The translations under genes were made by a program, and so were the position numbers. Source: Buchnera aphidicola (Tetraneura ulmi) (GTDB lineage: Bacteria > Pseudomonadota > Gammaproteobacteria > Enterobacterales > Enterobacteriaceae). Taken from it: DNA of 64,000 nucleotides. The first letter of the stretch is position 1, and each line of letters begins with the position of its first letter. The notes beneath the pieces are model-generated. The model searched no databases and was not told the DNA's origin. It saw only the letters and a program-made list of their open reading frames with translations. Location of the stretch: contig NZ_OZ060366.1 of assembly GCF_964058925.1 (NCBI RefSeq), positions 224,308-288,307 of the forward strand, given 5' to 3'. Shown here in pieces: positions 40,987 to 51,850 of this stretch.

Positions 40987-41061
40987 TTTTTTTTTATTCA
41001 TTTATCTCTGATAACATTATTTCATTAAATTTAATAGATTTTTAAATAAATATTATTTTAA

Positions 41062-42063
<1,002 letters not shown>

Positions 42064-42111
42064 TAATAAAAATTTTATAAATTAATTTTTTTTAAATTAT
42101 AAAAAAAATTA

Positions 42112-42146
42112 AAAAAAACGATTTTTTATATTTTTTATAAAAAATC
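42112..42146 (-). terminator. Terminator of suhB, convergent with cysB
   Basis: GATTTTTTATA (42120-42130) and TATAAAAAATC (42136-42146) pair over 11 bp with a five-T loop. On the minus strand the stem is followed by G and eight T. The hairpin includes the last codons and stop of suhB. On the plus strand a T-rich stretch also follows, so it may serve cysB too. Confidence 0.7.
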
Positions 42147-42926
42147 TTGTATTTTTTTTTGTATTATACGTAAAAATTTATAATTTCCAATCAATGCTAC
42201 TCCAGATTCAAGATAATTAGAACCACCATTGATATCGCATATTAAAGCGCCAGATTCTTTTAATTGTAATTTTCCTGCTAAAAAAAAACATGGAGTAAAA
42301 TTACAATGTAATAAACAATCAAATCTACCATTTGCTATGTAAGCTAAATCTAATGTAGGGGAACCAGTACATCGAAATTTAACTTTTTGTAAAATAAGTA
42401 AATTGATAATTTTTAAATATAACAACGAAAGTTTTTTATTCATATGTATTTTATCATTAATTGCTACAGAAGAAATAGAAAAATTATGAATTTCACTACA
42501 TCTAATTCTATATCCATTTAATTGCGCTCCCTTTCCTTTTATTGCAGTAAAAAGTTCATTTTTAAAAGGATCATATATAACAGATATAACTGTATTATTT
42601 TTAATTTTTATAGCTATTGAAGTAGAAAAATATGGTAGATTTTTTTTAAAATTATCTATTCCATCAATTGGATTAATTATCCAAATATTTTTCTTTTTTA
42701 TAAAAGTTTTATTAATTTTATATTGAGATACAATAAAATGATCAGGATAGGATTTTAAAATAATTTCTATCATTTTATTTTGTACAATATTAATTGTATT
42801 ATTAATAAAATAATCATTTTTTTTTTTGTCTAATATACTTATATTCTTTTGTAAATCATACTTTTGTATTAATAAGTTTCCACCTTTACGAACAGCACGT
42901 ATTGCAATATTTAACATTGGATGCAT
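42135..42926 (-). CDS. suhB: SuhB, inositol-monophosphatase family, predicted catalytically dead
   Basis: In E. coli SuhB is both an inositol monophosphatase and a member of the Nus complex for rRNA antitermination. The start ATG (42924-42926) follows GGAG and gives MHPMLNIAIRAVRKGGN, aligned residue for residue with E. coli; about 263 residues (E. coli 267). The fold is retained (VIYDPFKNELFTA, GKGAQLNGYR, GSPTLDLAYIANGRFD). But of the metal-binding positions Asp44, Glu67, Asp84, Asp87 and Asp212, only Asp87 is kept (as D88); the others read Thr44, Gln68, Asn85 and Phe214. Catalysis looks abolished while the ORF stays open. Confidence 0.92.
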   Translation of the reverse strand: MHPMLNIAIRAVRKGGNLLIQKYDLQKNISILDKKKNDYFINNTINIVQNKMIEIILKSYPDHFIVSQYKINKTFIKKKNIWIINPIDGIDNFKKNLPYFSTSIAIKIKNNTVISVIYDPFKNELFTAIKGKGAQLNGYRIRCSEIHNFSISSVAINDKIHMNKKLSLLYLKIINLLILQKVKFRCTGSPTLDLAYIANGRFDCLLHCNFTPCFFLAGKLQLKESGALICDINGGSNYLESGVALIGNYKFLRIIQKKIQDFL

Positions 42927-43142
42927 ATAATTTTTCTCCATAGAATAGTGTTCTAAAATTTTTTAAAAATTAATATATTTTTAAAATAAATAAAAAATAA
43001 ATAAATTTTATTTATATTTAAGTTTTTTCGTTTAAAATAATATTACTAAAAATTAAATTAAATCTTAATACATTAACAGCAATTAAAATTAATATATACA
43101 TTTTTTTATTCATAAAAATCATAAATTTATTTTGGATATTAT

Positions 43143-44221
43143 ATGTCAAAAAAAATATTTAAATCTTATTTTTTACCAGAAAAATTAAATTTATTAAATT
43201 TAGATTACAAAAGTTTATGTAATTTTTTTTTAGAATTAGGAGAACCATCTTTTAGAGCAGAACAAATTATGAAATGGATTTATCATTATTACTGTAATGA
43301 TTTCATGAAAATGTATAATTTAAATAAAAAATTAAGAAATAAATTAAATGAAATTGCTATAATTTCATCTCCTAAATTTATAAAAAAAAAAAATCATTTG
43401 ATGGAACAATAAAATGGAATGTTTCCATTAATTCAAATGCAGTAGAAACTGTATATATCCCAGAAAAAAAACGATCTACTTTATGTATTTCTTCTCAAGT
43501 TGGTTGTGCTTTAAAATGTAAATTTTGTTTAACTGGTCAACAAGGATTTAGTTGTAATTTAGATGTATCTCAAATAATAGGACAATTGTGGACAGTGTCA
43601 AAAATGTTTTTTGATGGGAATAAAGACATACCTTCTCCTATTACTAATGTTGTTTTTATGGGTATGGGAGAACCATTATTAAATCTAAAAAATCTTGTTA
43701 CTGCTTTAGAAATTATGTTTAATAAATTTTCTTTTGGATTATCTAAAAATCGTGTAACAGTTTCTACTGTTGGAATTGTCCCAGCAATAAATAAATTGAG
43801 TACTCTTATTGATGTTTCTTTAGCTATTTCTTTGCATGCCCCTAATGATATTATTAGAGATTATTTAGTACCTACTAATAAAAAGTATAATATATCTTCA
43901 ATATTAACGTCTGTAAAAAATTATCTTATTAATTCAACTGCTAATCGTAATAAAGTAACAATAGAATATGTTATGTTAGATTCAATCAACGATAGCTTAC
44001 AAAATGCACGGGAATTATTTTTTTTATTACGAGAAATACCAGTAAAAATTAATTTAATTCCTTGGAATAAGTTTAAAACATCAAATTTTCGTTCTAGTAG
44101 TACAGATAAGATAAAAATCTTTTCCGATTTTTTAAAAAAAAAAGGAATTATAACTACTATTAGAAAGAATCGAGGTTCTGATATTTATGCAGCTTGTGGA
44201 CAATTATTTACTAAAATTTGA
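43143..44221 (+). pseudogene. rlmN: Dual-specificity RNA methyltransferase RlmN, interrupted in an A12 tract
   Basis: Radical-SAM enzyme methylating A2503 of 23S rRNA and A37 of some tRNAs. The first 86 codons match E. coli RlmN (LLNLDYKSLCNFF, FRAEQIMKWIYHYY). At an A12 tract (43382-43393) the frame fails and stops at 43412. In the next frame it resumes with SFDGTIKWN, the cluster motif C-x3-C-x2-C (CALKCKFC), GMGEPLLN, SLHAPND and the C-terminal catalytic cysteine region IYAACGQL. One extra A gives 359 residues. The whole second part is well conserved, so function may be retained through slippage. In E. coli rodZ and ispG separate it from hisS; here both are gone. Confidence 0.86.
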
Positions 44222-44333
44222 TTTTTTTACTTTTTTTATTTAATTTTTGTTAAAAATTAATATTTTTAATTTTTTAATTTTTAATATTTTGTTTTTAAAC
44301 GTAAGTATTTTAAATTGTTTTGAGGAAAAATGA

Positions 44334-45608
44334 GTGGATCATAAGTTTCAGTCAATGAGAGGCATACATGATTATTTACCCAAAGAAATATATCTTTGGA
44401 ATTATATAGAAAAAATCTTAAAAAAAATTTTAAAAAATTATTGCTATTCAGAAATACGTATCCCAATTATGGAAAAAACTTTTTTATTTAAAAAGACAAT
44501 AGGAAGTATTACTGATATTTTTGAAAAAGAAATGTATTCTTTTATAGATTTAGGCGGAAATAAAATTTCACTAAGACCAGAAGGAACTGCAGGTTGTGTT
44601 AGAGCTTGTATTGAAAATGGATTATTGCATAATCAAGTACAAAAATTATGGTATTTAGGACCAATGTTTCGATATGAAAGACCTCAAAAAGGAAGGTATC
44701 GTCAGTTTTATCAATTTGGAGTAGAAACATTTGGTTACATTGGTATTGAAATAGATTTAGAATTGATTTTAATTACAATTCGTTTATGGAAAAAATTAAA
44801 TATTTTAAGTAAATTAAAATTAGAGATAAATTCAATTGGTTCTAAAAAATCAAGATCTTTATATGAATCTGATTTAAAAAAATTTTTATATAAAAATAAA
44901 TTATATTTAGATAAAAAAAGTATACATAGAATGTATAAAAATCCTATTAGGGTTTTAGATAGTAAAAATAAAAATACTCAAAAAATTTTAAAAGATGCTC
45001 CTATTTTAAAAGATTATTTGGATAATCTTTCTTCTGTTCGTTTTAAAAATTTATGTATTTTTTTAGATGAAATGAAAATAAAATATGAACTAAATAGTCA
45101 TTTAGTACGAGGATTAGATTATTATAATGATACTGTTTTTGAATGGAAAATAAATGATGATTCAAGTTCTAAAAAGACTATATGCGCAGGAGGTAGATAC
45201 GATAAATTAGTTGAAAATATTGGTGGTAAATTTACACCTGCTATGGGTTTTGCTATAGGAATGGAAAGATTGATTTTAATGTATAAAAATTTATCTATTA
45301 TAAATAAATCAAATTCTCATTTGAATTTAGATATTAATATTTTAATATCAGAACTAGATATTGAATACTTAAAATTAATTGAAAAAATTAGAAATTGCTT
45401 TTCTAATTTAAGAATTAAAGTAAATTTTATAAATTTAAGCAAAAAAAAAAAAATTGAATTTTTGAATAATACTAAAATTAGTATTGTTTTATTAATTTTA
45501 AAAAAAGATGAAAAATCAAAAAAAATTATTTTAAAAAATTTTAAAACTGGTGAAATTAAAATGGTTTTTTACAAAGATGTTACTACAATATTAAAAAGTA
45601 TATTTTAG
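44334..45608 (+). CDS. hisS: Histidyl-tRNA synthetase
   Basis: Class II synthetase for tRNA-His. Motif 1-3 regions and both histidine motifs are clear: SLRPEGTAGCVRACIENG, FRYERPQKGRYRQFYQFG, LVRGLDYYNDTVFEW and GGRYDKLVENIGG. Start is GTG 44334 with GAGGA eight bases upstream, giving exactly 424 residues as in E. coli. An out-of-frame ATG at 44330 opens a four-codon ORF (ATG AGT GGA TCA TAA) that overlaps the start; probably incidental. The C-terminal anticodon domain is present and Lys-rich. Confidence 0.96.
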   Translation: MDHKFQSMRGIHDYLPKEIYLWNYIEKILKKILKNYCYSEIRIPIMEKTFLFKKTIGSITDIFEKEMYSFIDLGGNKISLRPEGTAGCVRACIENGLLHNQVQKLWYLGPMFRYERPQKGRYRQFYQFGVETFGYIGIEIDLELILITIRLWKKLNILSKLKLEINSIGSKKSRSLYESDLKKFLYKNKLYLDKKSIHRMYKNPIRVLDSKNKNTQKILKDAPILKDYLDNLSSVRFKNLCIFLDEMKIKYELNSHLVRGLDYYNDTVFEWKINDDSSSKKTICAGGRYDKLVENIGGKFTPAMGFAIGMERLILMYKNLSIINKSNSHLNLDINILISELDIEYLKLIEKIRNCFSNLRIKVNFINLSKKKKIEFLNNTKISIVLLILKKDEKSKKIILKNFKTGEIKMVFYKDVTTILKSIF

Positions 45609-45655
45609 ATGGTTTTTTTATGGATTAAAATTACTTTTTAAAAATGAGGAAATAT

Positions 45656-46915
45656 ATGTTTTTTTGTAATGAAAAACTTTTTAAATATGATTTAAAATTA
45701 TGGAATCTTATAGAAAAAGAGAAAAAAAGACAAGAGAATTATATTCAATTAATAGCTTCAGAAAATTATGCAAGTTCGTGTGTAATGGAAGTACAGGGGT
45801 CGCAATTAACTAACAAATATGCTGAAGGTTATCCAGGAAAACGTTATTATGAAGGATGTAAATATATTGACAAAATAGAAGATTTAGCTATAAATCGAGC
45901 AAAAAAATTATTTAACGTTGATTATGTTAATGTTCAACCACATTCAGGATCTCAAGCTAATTTTGCAATTTATCAAGCTCTATTGTCTCCTGGAGACACT
46001 ATTTTAGGAATGAGTTTATCTGATGGTGGACATTTAACGCATGGTTCTATAGTTAATTTTTCAGGTAAAATTTATAAATCTATATCGTATGGTTTAAACA
46101 AAAAAGAATATATTAATTATGAAGAAATACATTTTTTATCAAAAAAATATAAACCTAAAATGATTGTTGGAGGGTTTTCTGCATATTCAAGAATATGTGA
46201 TTGGGAGAAAATGAGAAAAATAGCAGACGAGATAAACGCATATCTTTTAGTTGATATAGCTCATGTTGCTGGTTTAGTAGCAGCTAATTTATATCCTAGT
46301 CCTGTGAATTATGCTCATTTTGTTACTTCTACCACTCATAAAACTTTAGGAGGTCCTAGAGGAGGTTTAATATTATCTAATTGCAAGAATTTAGAATTAT
46401 ATAAAAAAGTAAATTCTTCAGTTTTTCCAGGAATACAAGGTGGTCCATTAATGCATGTAATTGCAGCCAAAGCAGTGGCTTTTAAAGAAGCATTAAACCC
46501 TTTTTTTAAAAAATATCAAAAACAAGTTTTAGAAAATGCAAAATATATGTCTTATTTGTTTCTTAAAGAGGGATATAATATAGTTTCTGGTGGGACAAAC
46601 AATCATTTATTTTTAATAAATTTAAAAAATAAAAATATTACTGGTAAAGATGCAAGTATGTTTTTAAATAAAGCTAATATTATAGTAAATAAAAACTCAA
46701 TTCCAAATGATTCTAAAAATGCTTTTATTACTTCGGGTATTAGAATAGGAACTCCTTCCATTACTAGAAGAGGTTTCAAAAAACCAGAGATAAAAAAAAT
46801 ATCATTTTTAATGATGAAAATTTTAGAAAATTATAAAAATATAAATATTATACATTCAGTAAAAAGTGAAGTTTTATCTCTATGTTCAAAATTTCCTCTA
46901 TATCTAAGAAAATGA
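45656..46915 (+). CDS. glyA: Serine hydroxymethyltransferase
   Basis: PLP enzyme converting serine to glycine and charging tetrahydrofolate with one-carbon units. The PLP lysine lies in [13 protein letters not shown], and [13 protein letters not shown] and [11 protein letters not shown] are conserved. I start at ATG 45656, preceded by TGAGGA, because the count to the family KLW residue then matches E. coli exactly; an ATG at 45644 lies across that ribosome site. About 419 residues (E. coli 417). Confidence 0.95.
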   Translation: MFFCNEKLFKYDLKLWNLIEKEKKRQENYIQLIASENYASSCVMEVQGSQLTNKYAEGYPGKRYYEGCKYIDKIEDLAINRAKKLFNVDYVNVQPHSGSQANFAIYQALLSPGDTILGMSLSDGGHLTHGSIVNFSGKIYKSISYGLNKKEYINYEEIHFLSKKYKPKMIVGGFSAYSRICDWEKMRKIADEINAYLLVDIAHVAGLVAANLYPSPVNYAHFVTSTTHKTLGGPRGGLILSNCKNLELYKKVNSSVFPGIQGGPLMHVIAAKAVAFKEALNPFFKKYQKQVLENAKYMSYLFLKEGYNIVSGGTNNHLFLINLKNKNITGKDASMFLNKANIIVNKNSIPNDSKNAFITSGIRIGTPSITRRGFKKPEIKKISFLMMKILENYKNINIIHSVKSEVLSLCSKFPLYLRK

Positions 46916-47015
46916 TTTTTTTATTGTTTAAGTAACTTAGAATTTTTTTAACTGATTTAAAATTTATTAAATAAAAACGATGTATTTTAGATTTTTAATA
47001 TATTTACAAATATAT

Positions 47016-47044
47016 AATATCTCTCCTTTTAAAAGAGAGATATT
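47016..47044. terminator. Hairpin between convergent glyA and bioB
   Basis: AATATCTCTC (47016-47025) pairs with GAGAGATATT (47035-47044) over 10 bp, with loop CTTTTAAAA. It is the only G/C-containing stem in this 225-base gap. No strong T run follows on either strand, so termination is inferred from position. Confidence 0.55.
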
Positions 47045-47140
47045 TAAATAAAAATAAATTTTTAAAATTTAAATTCATCAACAAATTTTAAAATAGATAC
47101 AGTTGATAAAAAAATATATTTAGTATAATTTTTAATAAGA

Positions 47141-48169
47141 TTATAAATCAGCATTATAAAAATTTTGTTTTTTAATGAAAGAAGAATCTAAAAAATTTAT
47201 TTTTTCTTTTTCGTTTTTTTTTGTTATTATTTTTTTTTCGATTTTTAAATTAAGTTTTTTAAATAGATAAAGATCATCTTTTTCATTTGGATTGTCTGAA
47301 GTTAATAATTTACATCCATAAAATATAGAATTAACACCTGCCATAAAACACATAGCTTGAGTTTGGTTATTCATTTGTTTTCTTCCAGCTGAAAGACGAA
47401 TATACGAAGTTGGCATCATAATTCTAGTAATTGCTACTATTTTAATAAAATCAAAAGGATCGATTCCACTATTTTTTTCTAATGGAGTTCCCGTAAAAGG
47501 AACGAGCATATTGATTGGAATGCTTTCTGGGTTTTTCTTAAAATTAGATAATTCTACTAGTAATTTAATTCTATCTTCTACTTTTTCTCCCATTCCTAAA
47601 ATTCCTCCAGAACAAACTTTTATTCCATGTTTTCGTACAAACTTAATTGTTTCTATTCTTTCATCATAATTTCTAGTAGTTATAATTTTTTTATAGTATT
47701 CTCTTGAAGTATCTAAATTATGATTGTAAAAATCTAAACCAGCATCTGCTAATTTATTTGCTTGTTTTTCTGTCAATGATCCTAAAGTCATGCATGTTTC
47801 TAATCCTAATTTTTTTATTTCTTTAACAATTTTCTGTAAATATGGAATATCTCTATTTTTTGGATTTTTCCATGCTGCTCCCATACAAAATCTAGTTGAT
47901 CCAATTGATTTTGCTTTTTTTGCAGCATTTACAATTTCTTCAATTTTAAGTAATGGTTCTTTTTTTATTTCTGTTTTATATCTAGAACTTTGAGGGCAAT
48001 ACTTACAGTCTTCTGGACAAGCTCCAGTTTTTATAGAAAGCAAAGTACTAATTTGTATTTCTTGAGGATTAAAATATTTTCTATGTGTTTTTTGAGCTTC
48101 AAATATCAAATTAAAAAATGGTTTTTTTGTTAATTCAATTGCTTGTTCATAATTCCAATATTTTTTCAT
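47141..48169 (-). CDS. bioB: Biotin synthase
   Basis: Radical-SAM enzyme inserting sulfur into dethiobiotin. The cluster motif C-x3-C-x2-C (CPEDCKYC), the [2Fe-2S] ligands ([29 protein letters not shown]) and arginine in RLSAGRKQM are all intact. The start ATG (48167-48169) gives 342 residues (E. coli 346); a TTG four codons upstream is possible. High conservation indicates selection. The partner genes bioA and bioD, which flank bioB in other Buchnera as I recall, are absent here, and no remnant is recognisable in either gap. Confidence 0.95.
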   Translation of the reverse strand: MKKYWNYEQAIELTKKPFFNLIFEAQKTHRKYFNPQEIQISTLLSIKTGACPEDCKYCPQSSRYKTEIKKEPLLKIEEIVNAAKKAKSIGSTRFCMGAAWKNPKNRDIPYLQKIVKEIKKLGLETCMTLGSLTEKQANKLADAGLDFYNHNLDTSREYYKKIITTRNYDERIETIKFVRKHGIKVCSGGILGMGEKVEDRIKLLVELSNFKKNPESIPINMLVPFTGTPLEKNSGIDPFDFIKIVAITRIMMPTSYIRLSAGRKQMNNQTQAMCFMAGVNSIFYGCKLLTSDNPNEKDDLYLFKKLNLKIEKKIITKKNEKEKINFLDSSFIKKQNFYNADL

Positions 48170-48474
48170 AACACATTCCAAATTGTTTATATTTTATAAA
48201 TACACCTCTTTTATGGAAAGAGATTTTTTTTATAGATTGAAAAATATAGAATCATTTTTTTTATTTATTTAAATAGTAATTGTATATTTATTTACTTTTT
48301 TTTTAATATGAAAAATATTTTTAATTTTTTGTTTTATGGTTTTTTAAAATTCAATTATTTTTTTAAATTTTAATAAAAATATAAGTAATATCTATTATAT
48401 TAATTTAATTATTAATTGAATATCTAAAAAAAAGTGTTTTATTTTTTATAATTATATATCTTTTTTTTAAATCA
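48170..48474. other. Gene-free stretch between bioB and pgl
   Basis: About 305 A/T-rich bases. The bioB promoter should lie here. CTCTTT-TATGG-AAAGAG (48206-48222) followed by eight T resembles a small plus-strand terminator, but no plus-strand gene precedes it. No bio operator palindrome and no bioA or bioD remnant is recognisable. Confidence 0.5.
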
Positions 48475-49476
48475 TTAATTAATTTTGTAAATTAAAGTCC
48501 ACAAAGGACCTTTTTTAGTTTTATATCTATTGATCAATCTAATTAAACCTGTATTTTTTGATATTTTATAAATGCTAATATGATTAGAAACTTGTCCGGC
48601 AGATATTAAAAATTTTCCATTTTCATCTATATCAAACGATCTCGGTTGTTTTTCTGTAGAAAAATTTTTAATTTTTTTTAGTATTTTCGTTTTTTTATTT
48701 ATGGAAAAAACAGAAATAATACTTTTAAATCTATCTGCTGCATATAGATAATTTTCACAAGGAGATATTTTGATTTCAGAACCCCAAGCTTTTGTTGAAT
48801 CATTTGAGAAGTCAATCATATTTATTGTTTGAATCAAATTAACTGTATTATTTTTTATTGAAATAGACCATACATCAATTGTACTGTTTAGTTCATTTAT
48901 AGAATAAATAATTTGATTTTTTTTACTACATATTATATGTCTAGGTCCAGATTTTATTTTTGATTGTAAGATTGGTTGTATTGGATTTAAAAAAATTTTT
49001 TTATTTTTTAAAATAAAAAAATAAATTTTATCTGATTTAAGTGATGTTGTAAAAATATAATTATTATTTTTAGAAATAACAACTGAATGACATCCAAATA
49101 TATTTTTAAAAATTTTTTTTGGTTTTTCAGGAATTCCAAAATTATTAATTTTGCATAAAATTAAAGTATTTGATCCGTATGAACTACATAATAAAAATTC
49201 ATTTTTTTCATCAATAGAAATATAGTTTAGTGTATTTTTTATTGGTGTTGTATATATTTTTTTTAGGAGTCCGTTTTTTTTAATTTTATAAGTTATGATT
49301 GCACAATCAGGTCTAATTCCTGCATATAATAATTTTTTTTTTTTTGAAATTGTTAAAGGTTGTACTTCTCCATTTGTTTGTACTACTTGTAATAAAAATA
49401 AATTACCATCTTGAAAAAGACTCCATACTTCTATGCATTGATCTTCTGGACAAGATATATATAAAATTTGTTTCAT
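48475..49476 (-). CDS. pgl: 6-phosphogluconolactonase
   Basis: Hydrolyses 6-phosphogluconolactone in the oxidative pentose-phosphate pathway. A seven-bladed beta-propeller of the YbhE type, 333 residues (E. coli 331). Conserved stretches include MKQILYISCPEDQCIEVW, SGPRHIICSKKNQ, NELNSTIDVWSI and TEKQPRSFDIDENGKFLISAGQ (quoted in part). It is 85 bases from mfd on the same strand. In E. coli ybhE lies next to the bio locus, as here. Confidence 0.94.
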   Translation of the reverse strand: MKQILYISCPEDQCIEVWSLFQDGNLFLLQVVQTNGEVQPLTISKKKKLLYAGIRPDCAIITYKIKKNGLLKKIYTTPIKNTLNYISIDEKNEFLLCSSYGSNTLILCKINNFGIPEKPKKIFKNIFGCHSVVISKNNNYIFTTSLKSDKIYFFILKNKKIFLNPIQPILQSKIKSGPRHIICSKKNQIIYSINELNSTIDVWSISIKNNTVNLIQTINMIDFSNDSTKAWGSEIKISPCENYLYAADRFKSIISVFSINKKTKILKKIKNFSTEKQPRSFDIDENGKFLISAGQVSNHISIYKISKNTGLIRLINRYKTKKGPLWTLIYKIN

Positions 49477-49561
49477 ATTTTATAATCTTAATTATCTTAA
49501 ATAAAAATTTAATTTTTATTATTTTTTTGGTTAGTTGAATTTAAAATTTTTTGTTGAAAAA

Positions 49562-51574
49562 TTATTTTTTTTTTTTTAATAAATTTATAAAATTTTTTAT
49601 CCACGATATTCTTTGATTTCCGTTTTCTATTTTTTTTAAAAATTTAATTTTTTTAGAATTAACGATTTTCCATTTACTAGGTTTTGAGTTAATTTTTTGT
49701 AATAAATTTTTAAAATTTATTGAATTAATATCATTAAATTCAATAATACCCCCTTTTTCATTAAAATAAATTTTTTTTATTCCTAATTTTGTAGCATAAA
49801 TTCGAATTTTAGAAATATTTAATAAATTTTTAGCAAAAATTGGCATTTTTCCAAATTTTTTTATTATTTTGTTTTTTAGTATTTTTATTTTTTCTATATT
49901 ATTAGCAATAGCTATTTTTCTATAGAATTTAATTCTATTATTTATATTAAAAATATATTTTGTAGGTAACAAAGCAGGTATGCATAATTCTATTTCAGTA
50001 TGTAATTGAAATATTGTTTTTAAAGAAAATTTTTCTCCTTTTTTAAGAGATGAAACAGCTTTTTTAAAAATCTTTTCATAGAGAATCGGTCCAATACTTT
50101 CTATATGTCCACTTTGATCTTTTCCTAATATTTTACCAATTCCGCGAATTTCCAGATCTTTTTTAGACAAAATAAAACCGGATCCTAATTTTTGATGTAA
50201 GCTGATTGATTCTAATCTTTTTTTTGCATCATAATTAATACTTTCATAATGTTCTACTAATAACCAAATATATGATTTTTTATCTGTTCTTCCTATTCTT
50301 CCTCTTAGTTGATGTAATTGAGATAATCCAAATTGATTTGATTGATGCACTAACATTGTATTAGCTCTTGGAATATCAATCCCAGTTTCTATAATTGTAG
50401 TACATATTAAAACATTAAAAAGATGTTTTCTAAAATCATTCATAATTGTTTCTAGTTCTGTTTTATTCATTTTTCCATGTGCTACTTTTATTTTTGATTC
50501 TGGTATTAATTTTGACAACATTTTAGAAAATCTATTTATACTTTTAACTTTGTTATACAAATAATAGACTTGCCCTCCTCTTTTTATTTCTTTTAAAATT
50601 GTTTTTCTTATTAATTTAAGGTCATATTTTTTAACAAAAGTTTTAACTGGGATTTTTTTTTCAGGAGGAGTGGCTATAATAGACAAATCTCTCATTCCAT
50701 GAATAGCCATATTTAAAGTTCTAGGTATTGGAGTAGCTGTTAAAGTTAATATATCAATATTTAAAAATAAAGATTTTATTTTTTCTTTTTGAGAAACTCC
50801 AAATCTATGTTCTTCATCAATAATCAATAATCCTAAGTCAGACCATTCTAAATCTTTAAATAAAATTTGATGAGTAGCAATAACAATATTTATATTTCCC
50901 GATTTTATTCCAGAAATTACTTTATATACTTCTTTTTTTGTACAAAATCTAGATAATTTTTTTATTTTAACGTCAAGATACGAAAATCGATCGATAAAAT
51001 TATCATAATGTTGTTGTACTAATAATGTAGTAGGAACAAGAATAATTACTTGTTTTTTGTTGTTTACTGCTAAGAAACAAGCCCTCATTGCAACTTCAGT
51101 TTTTCCAAATCCAACATCTCCACAAATTAATCGATCCATTGGATATTTTTTTTTCATATCGTGAATGACATCATCAATAGCTTTTTTTTGATCAATTGTT
51201 ACTTTAAAAGGACATTTACTACAAAAAAAGTTGAATTCTTTTTTATTTAAAAAAAAAGAAAATCCTAACTGAGTAGCTCTATTTGCATAAATATCTAATA
51301 GTAATGCAGCATCGTCATAAATTTCTTTTATTATTTTTTTTTTATTTTTAGACCAATTTTCGTTTCCCAATTTATTTAAAGTTATATCTTTTTTTGTTTT
51401 ATTTTGATATTTTGTAATTAAATTTAAAGAAGAAATAGGAACATATAATTTTGTTTTTTTAGCATATTCAATAATAAAATATTCTCCTTCAACTCCATTA
51501 TTTTGAATTGTAGTTAATCCTTTATATCTACCTATTCCATGTTCTAAATGTACAACAATTTGATTAATTTCCAA
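49562..51574 (-). CDS. mfd: Transcription-repair coupling factor Mfd, N-terminally truncated
   Basis: 670 residues against 1148 in E. coli. The protein starts at VVHLEHGIGRYKGL, the beginning of the RNA-polymerase-interacting domain, and continues through the RecG-like translocase: Walker A GDVGFGKTE, DEEH box, LTLTATPIPRTLNMA and QLRGRIGRTDK, then the TRCF C-terminal domain to IKNFINLLKK. The UvrB-homologous, UvrA-binding first 470 residues are gone. The start given is TTG 51574. In-frame sequence further up (KKTHKKLEINQ) still resembles E. coli AELHIGQ but offers no ATG or GTG before a stop, so the true start is uncertain. Confidence 0.88.
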   Translation of the reverse strand: MEINQIVVHLEHGIGRYKGLTTIQNNGVEGEYFIIEYAKKTKLYVPISSLNLITKYQNKTKKDITLNKLGNENWSKNKKKIIKEIYDDAALLLDIYANRATQLGFSFFLNKKEFNFFCSKCPFKVTIDQKKAIDDVIHDMKKKYPMDRLICGDVGFGKTEVAMRACFLAVNNKKQVIILVPTTLLVQQHYDNFIDRFSYLDVKIKKLSRFCTKKEVYKVISGIKSGNINIVIATHQILFKDLEWSDLGLLIIDEEHRFGVSQKEKIKSLFLNIDILTLTATPIPRTLNMAIHGMRDLSIIATPPEKKIPVKTFVKKYDLKLIRKTILKEIKRGGQVYYLYNKVKSINRFSKMLSKLIPESKIKVAHGKMNKTELETIMNDFRKHLFNVLICTTIIETGIDIPRANTMLVHQSNQFGLSQLHQLRGRIGRTDKKSYIWLLVEHYESINYDAKKRLESISLHQKLGSGFILSKKDLEIRGIGKILGKDQSGHIESIGPILYEKIFKKAVSSLKKGEKFSLKTIFQLHTEIELCIPALLPTKYIFNINNRIKFYRKIAIANNIEKIKILKNKIIKKFGKMPIFAKNLLNISKIRIYATKLGIKKIYFNEKGGIIEFNDINSINFKNLLQKINSKPSKWKIVNSKKIKFLKKIENGNQRISWIKNFINLLKKKK

Positions 51575-51850
51575 TTTTTTATGTGTTTTTTTTATTTTAA
51601 TTTGAATATTATATATATGATTTTTTTTTTTTAAAACGTATTTTTAAATAATAATTTTAAATAGTTAAAAGTTAATAGATTGATATATTTTATAAAAATA
51701 AAATTACTTAATAACTTTAAGAAGTTAAAATTGGATATTTTAAATATTTATTTTCTGAATATACAATAATAAAAGTAATACAATAAGATCACGTTTTAGA
51801 ATTTTATTTTTTTTTATAAATTAATAAATATTTTTATACATGAAAAACAT

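Noticed and set aside
44330-44344. Four-codon ORF overlapping the hisS GTG start
   Set aside because: Probably incidental; the GTG with its own ribosome site explains hisS fully.
48206-48230. Small stem plus T8 resembling a plus-strand terminator
   Set aside because: No plus-strand gene lies upstream for more than 1 kb; a 6-bp stem beside T runs is expected by chance here.
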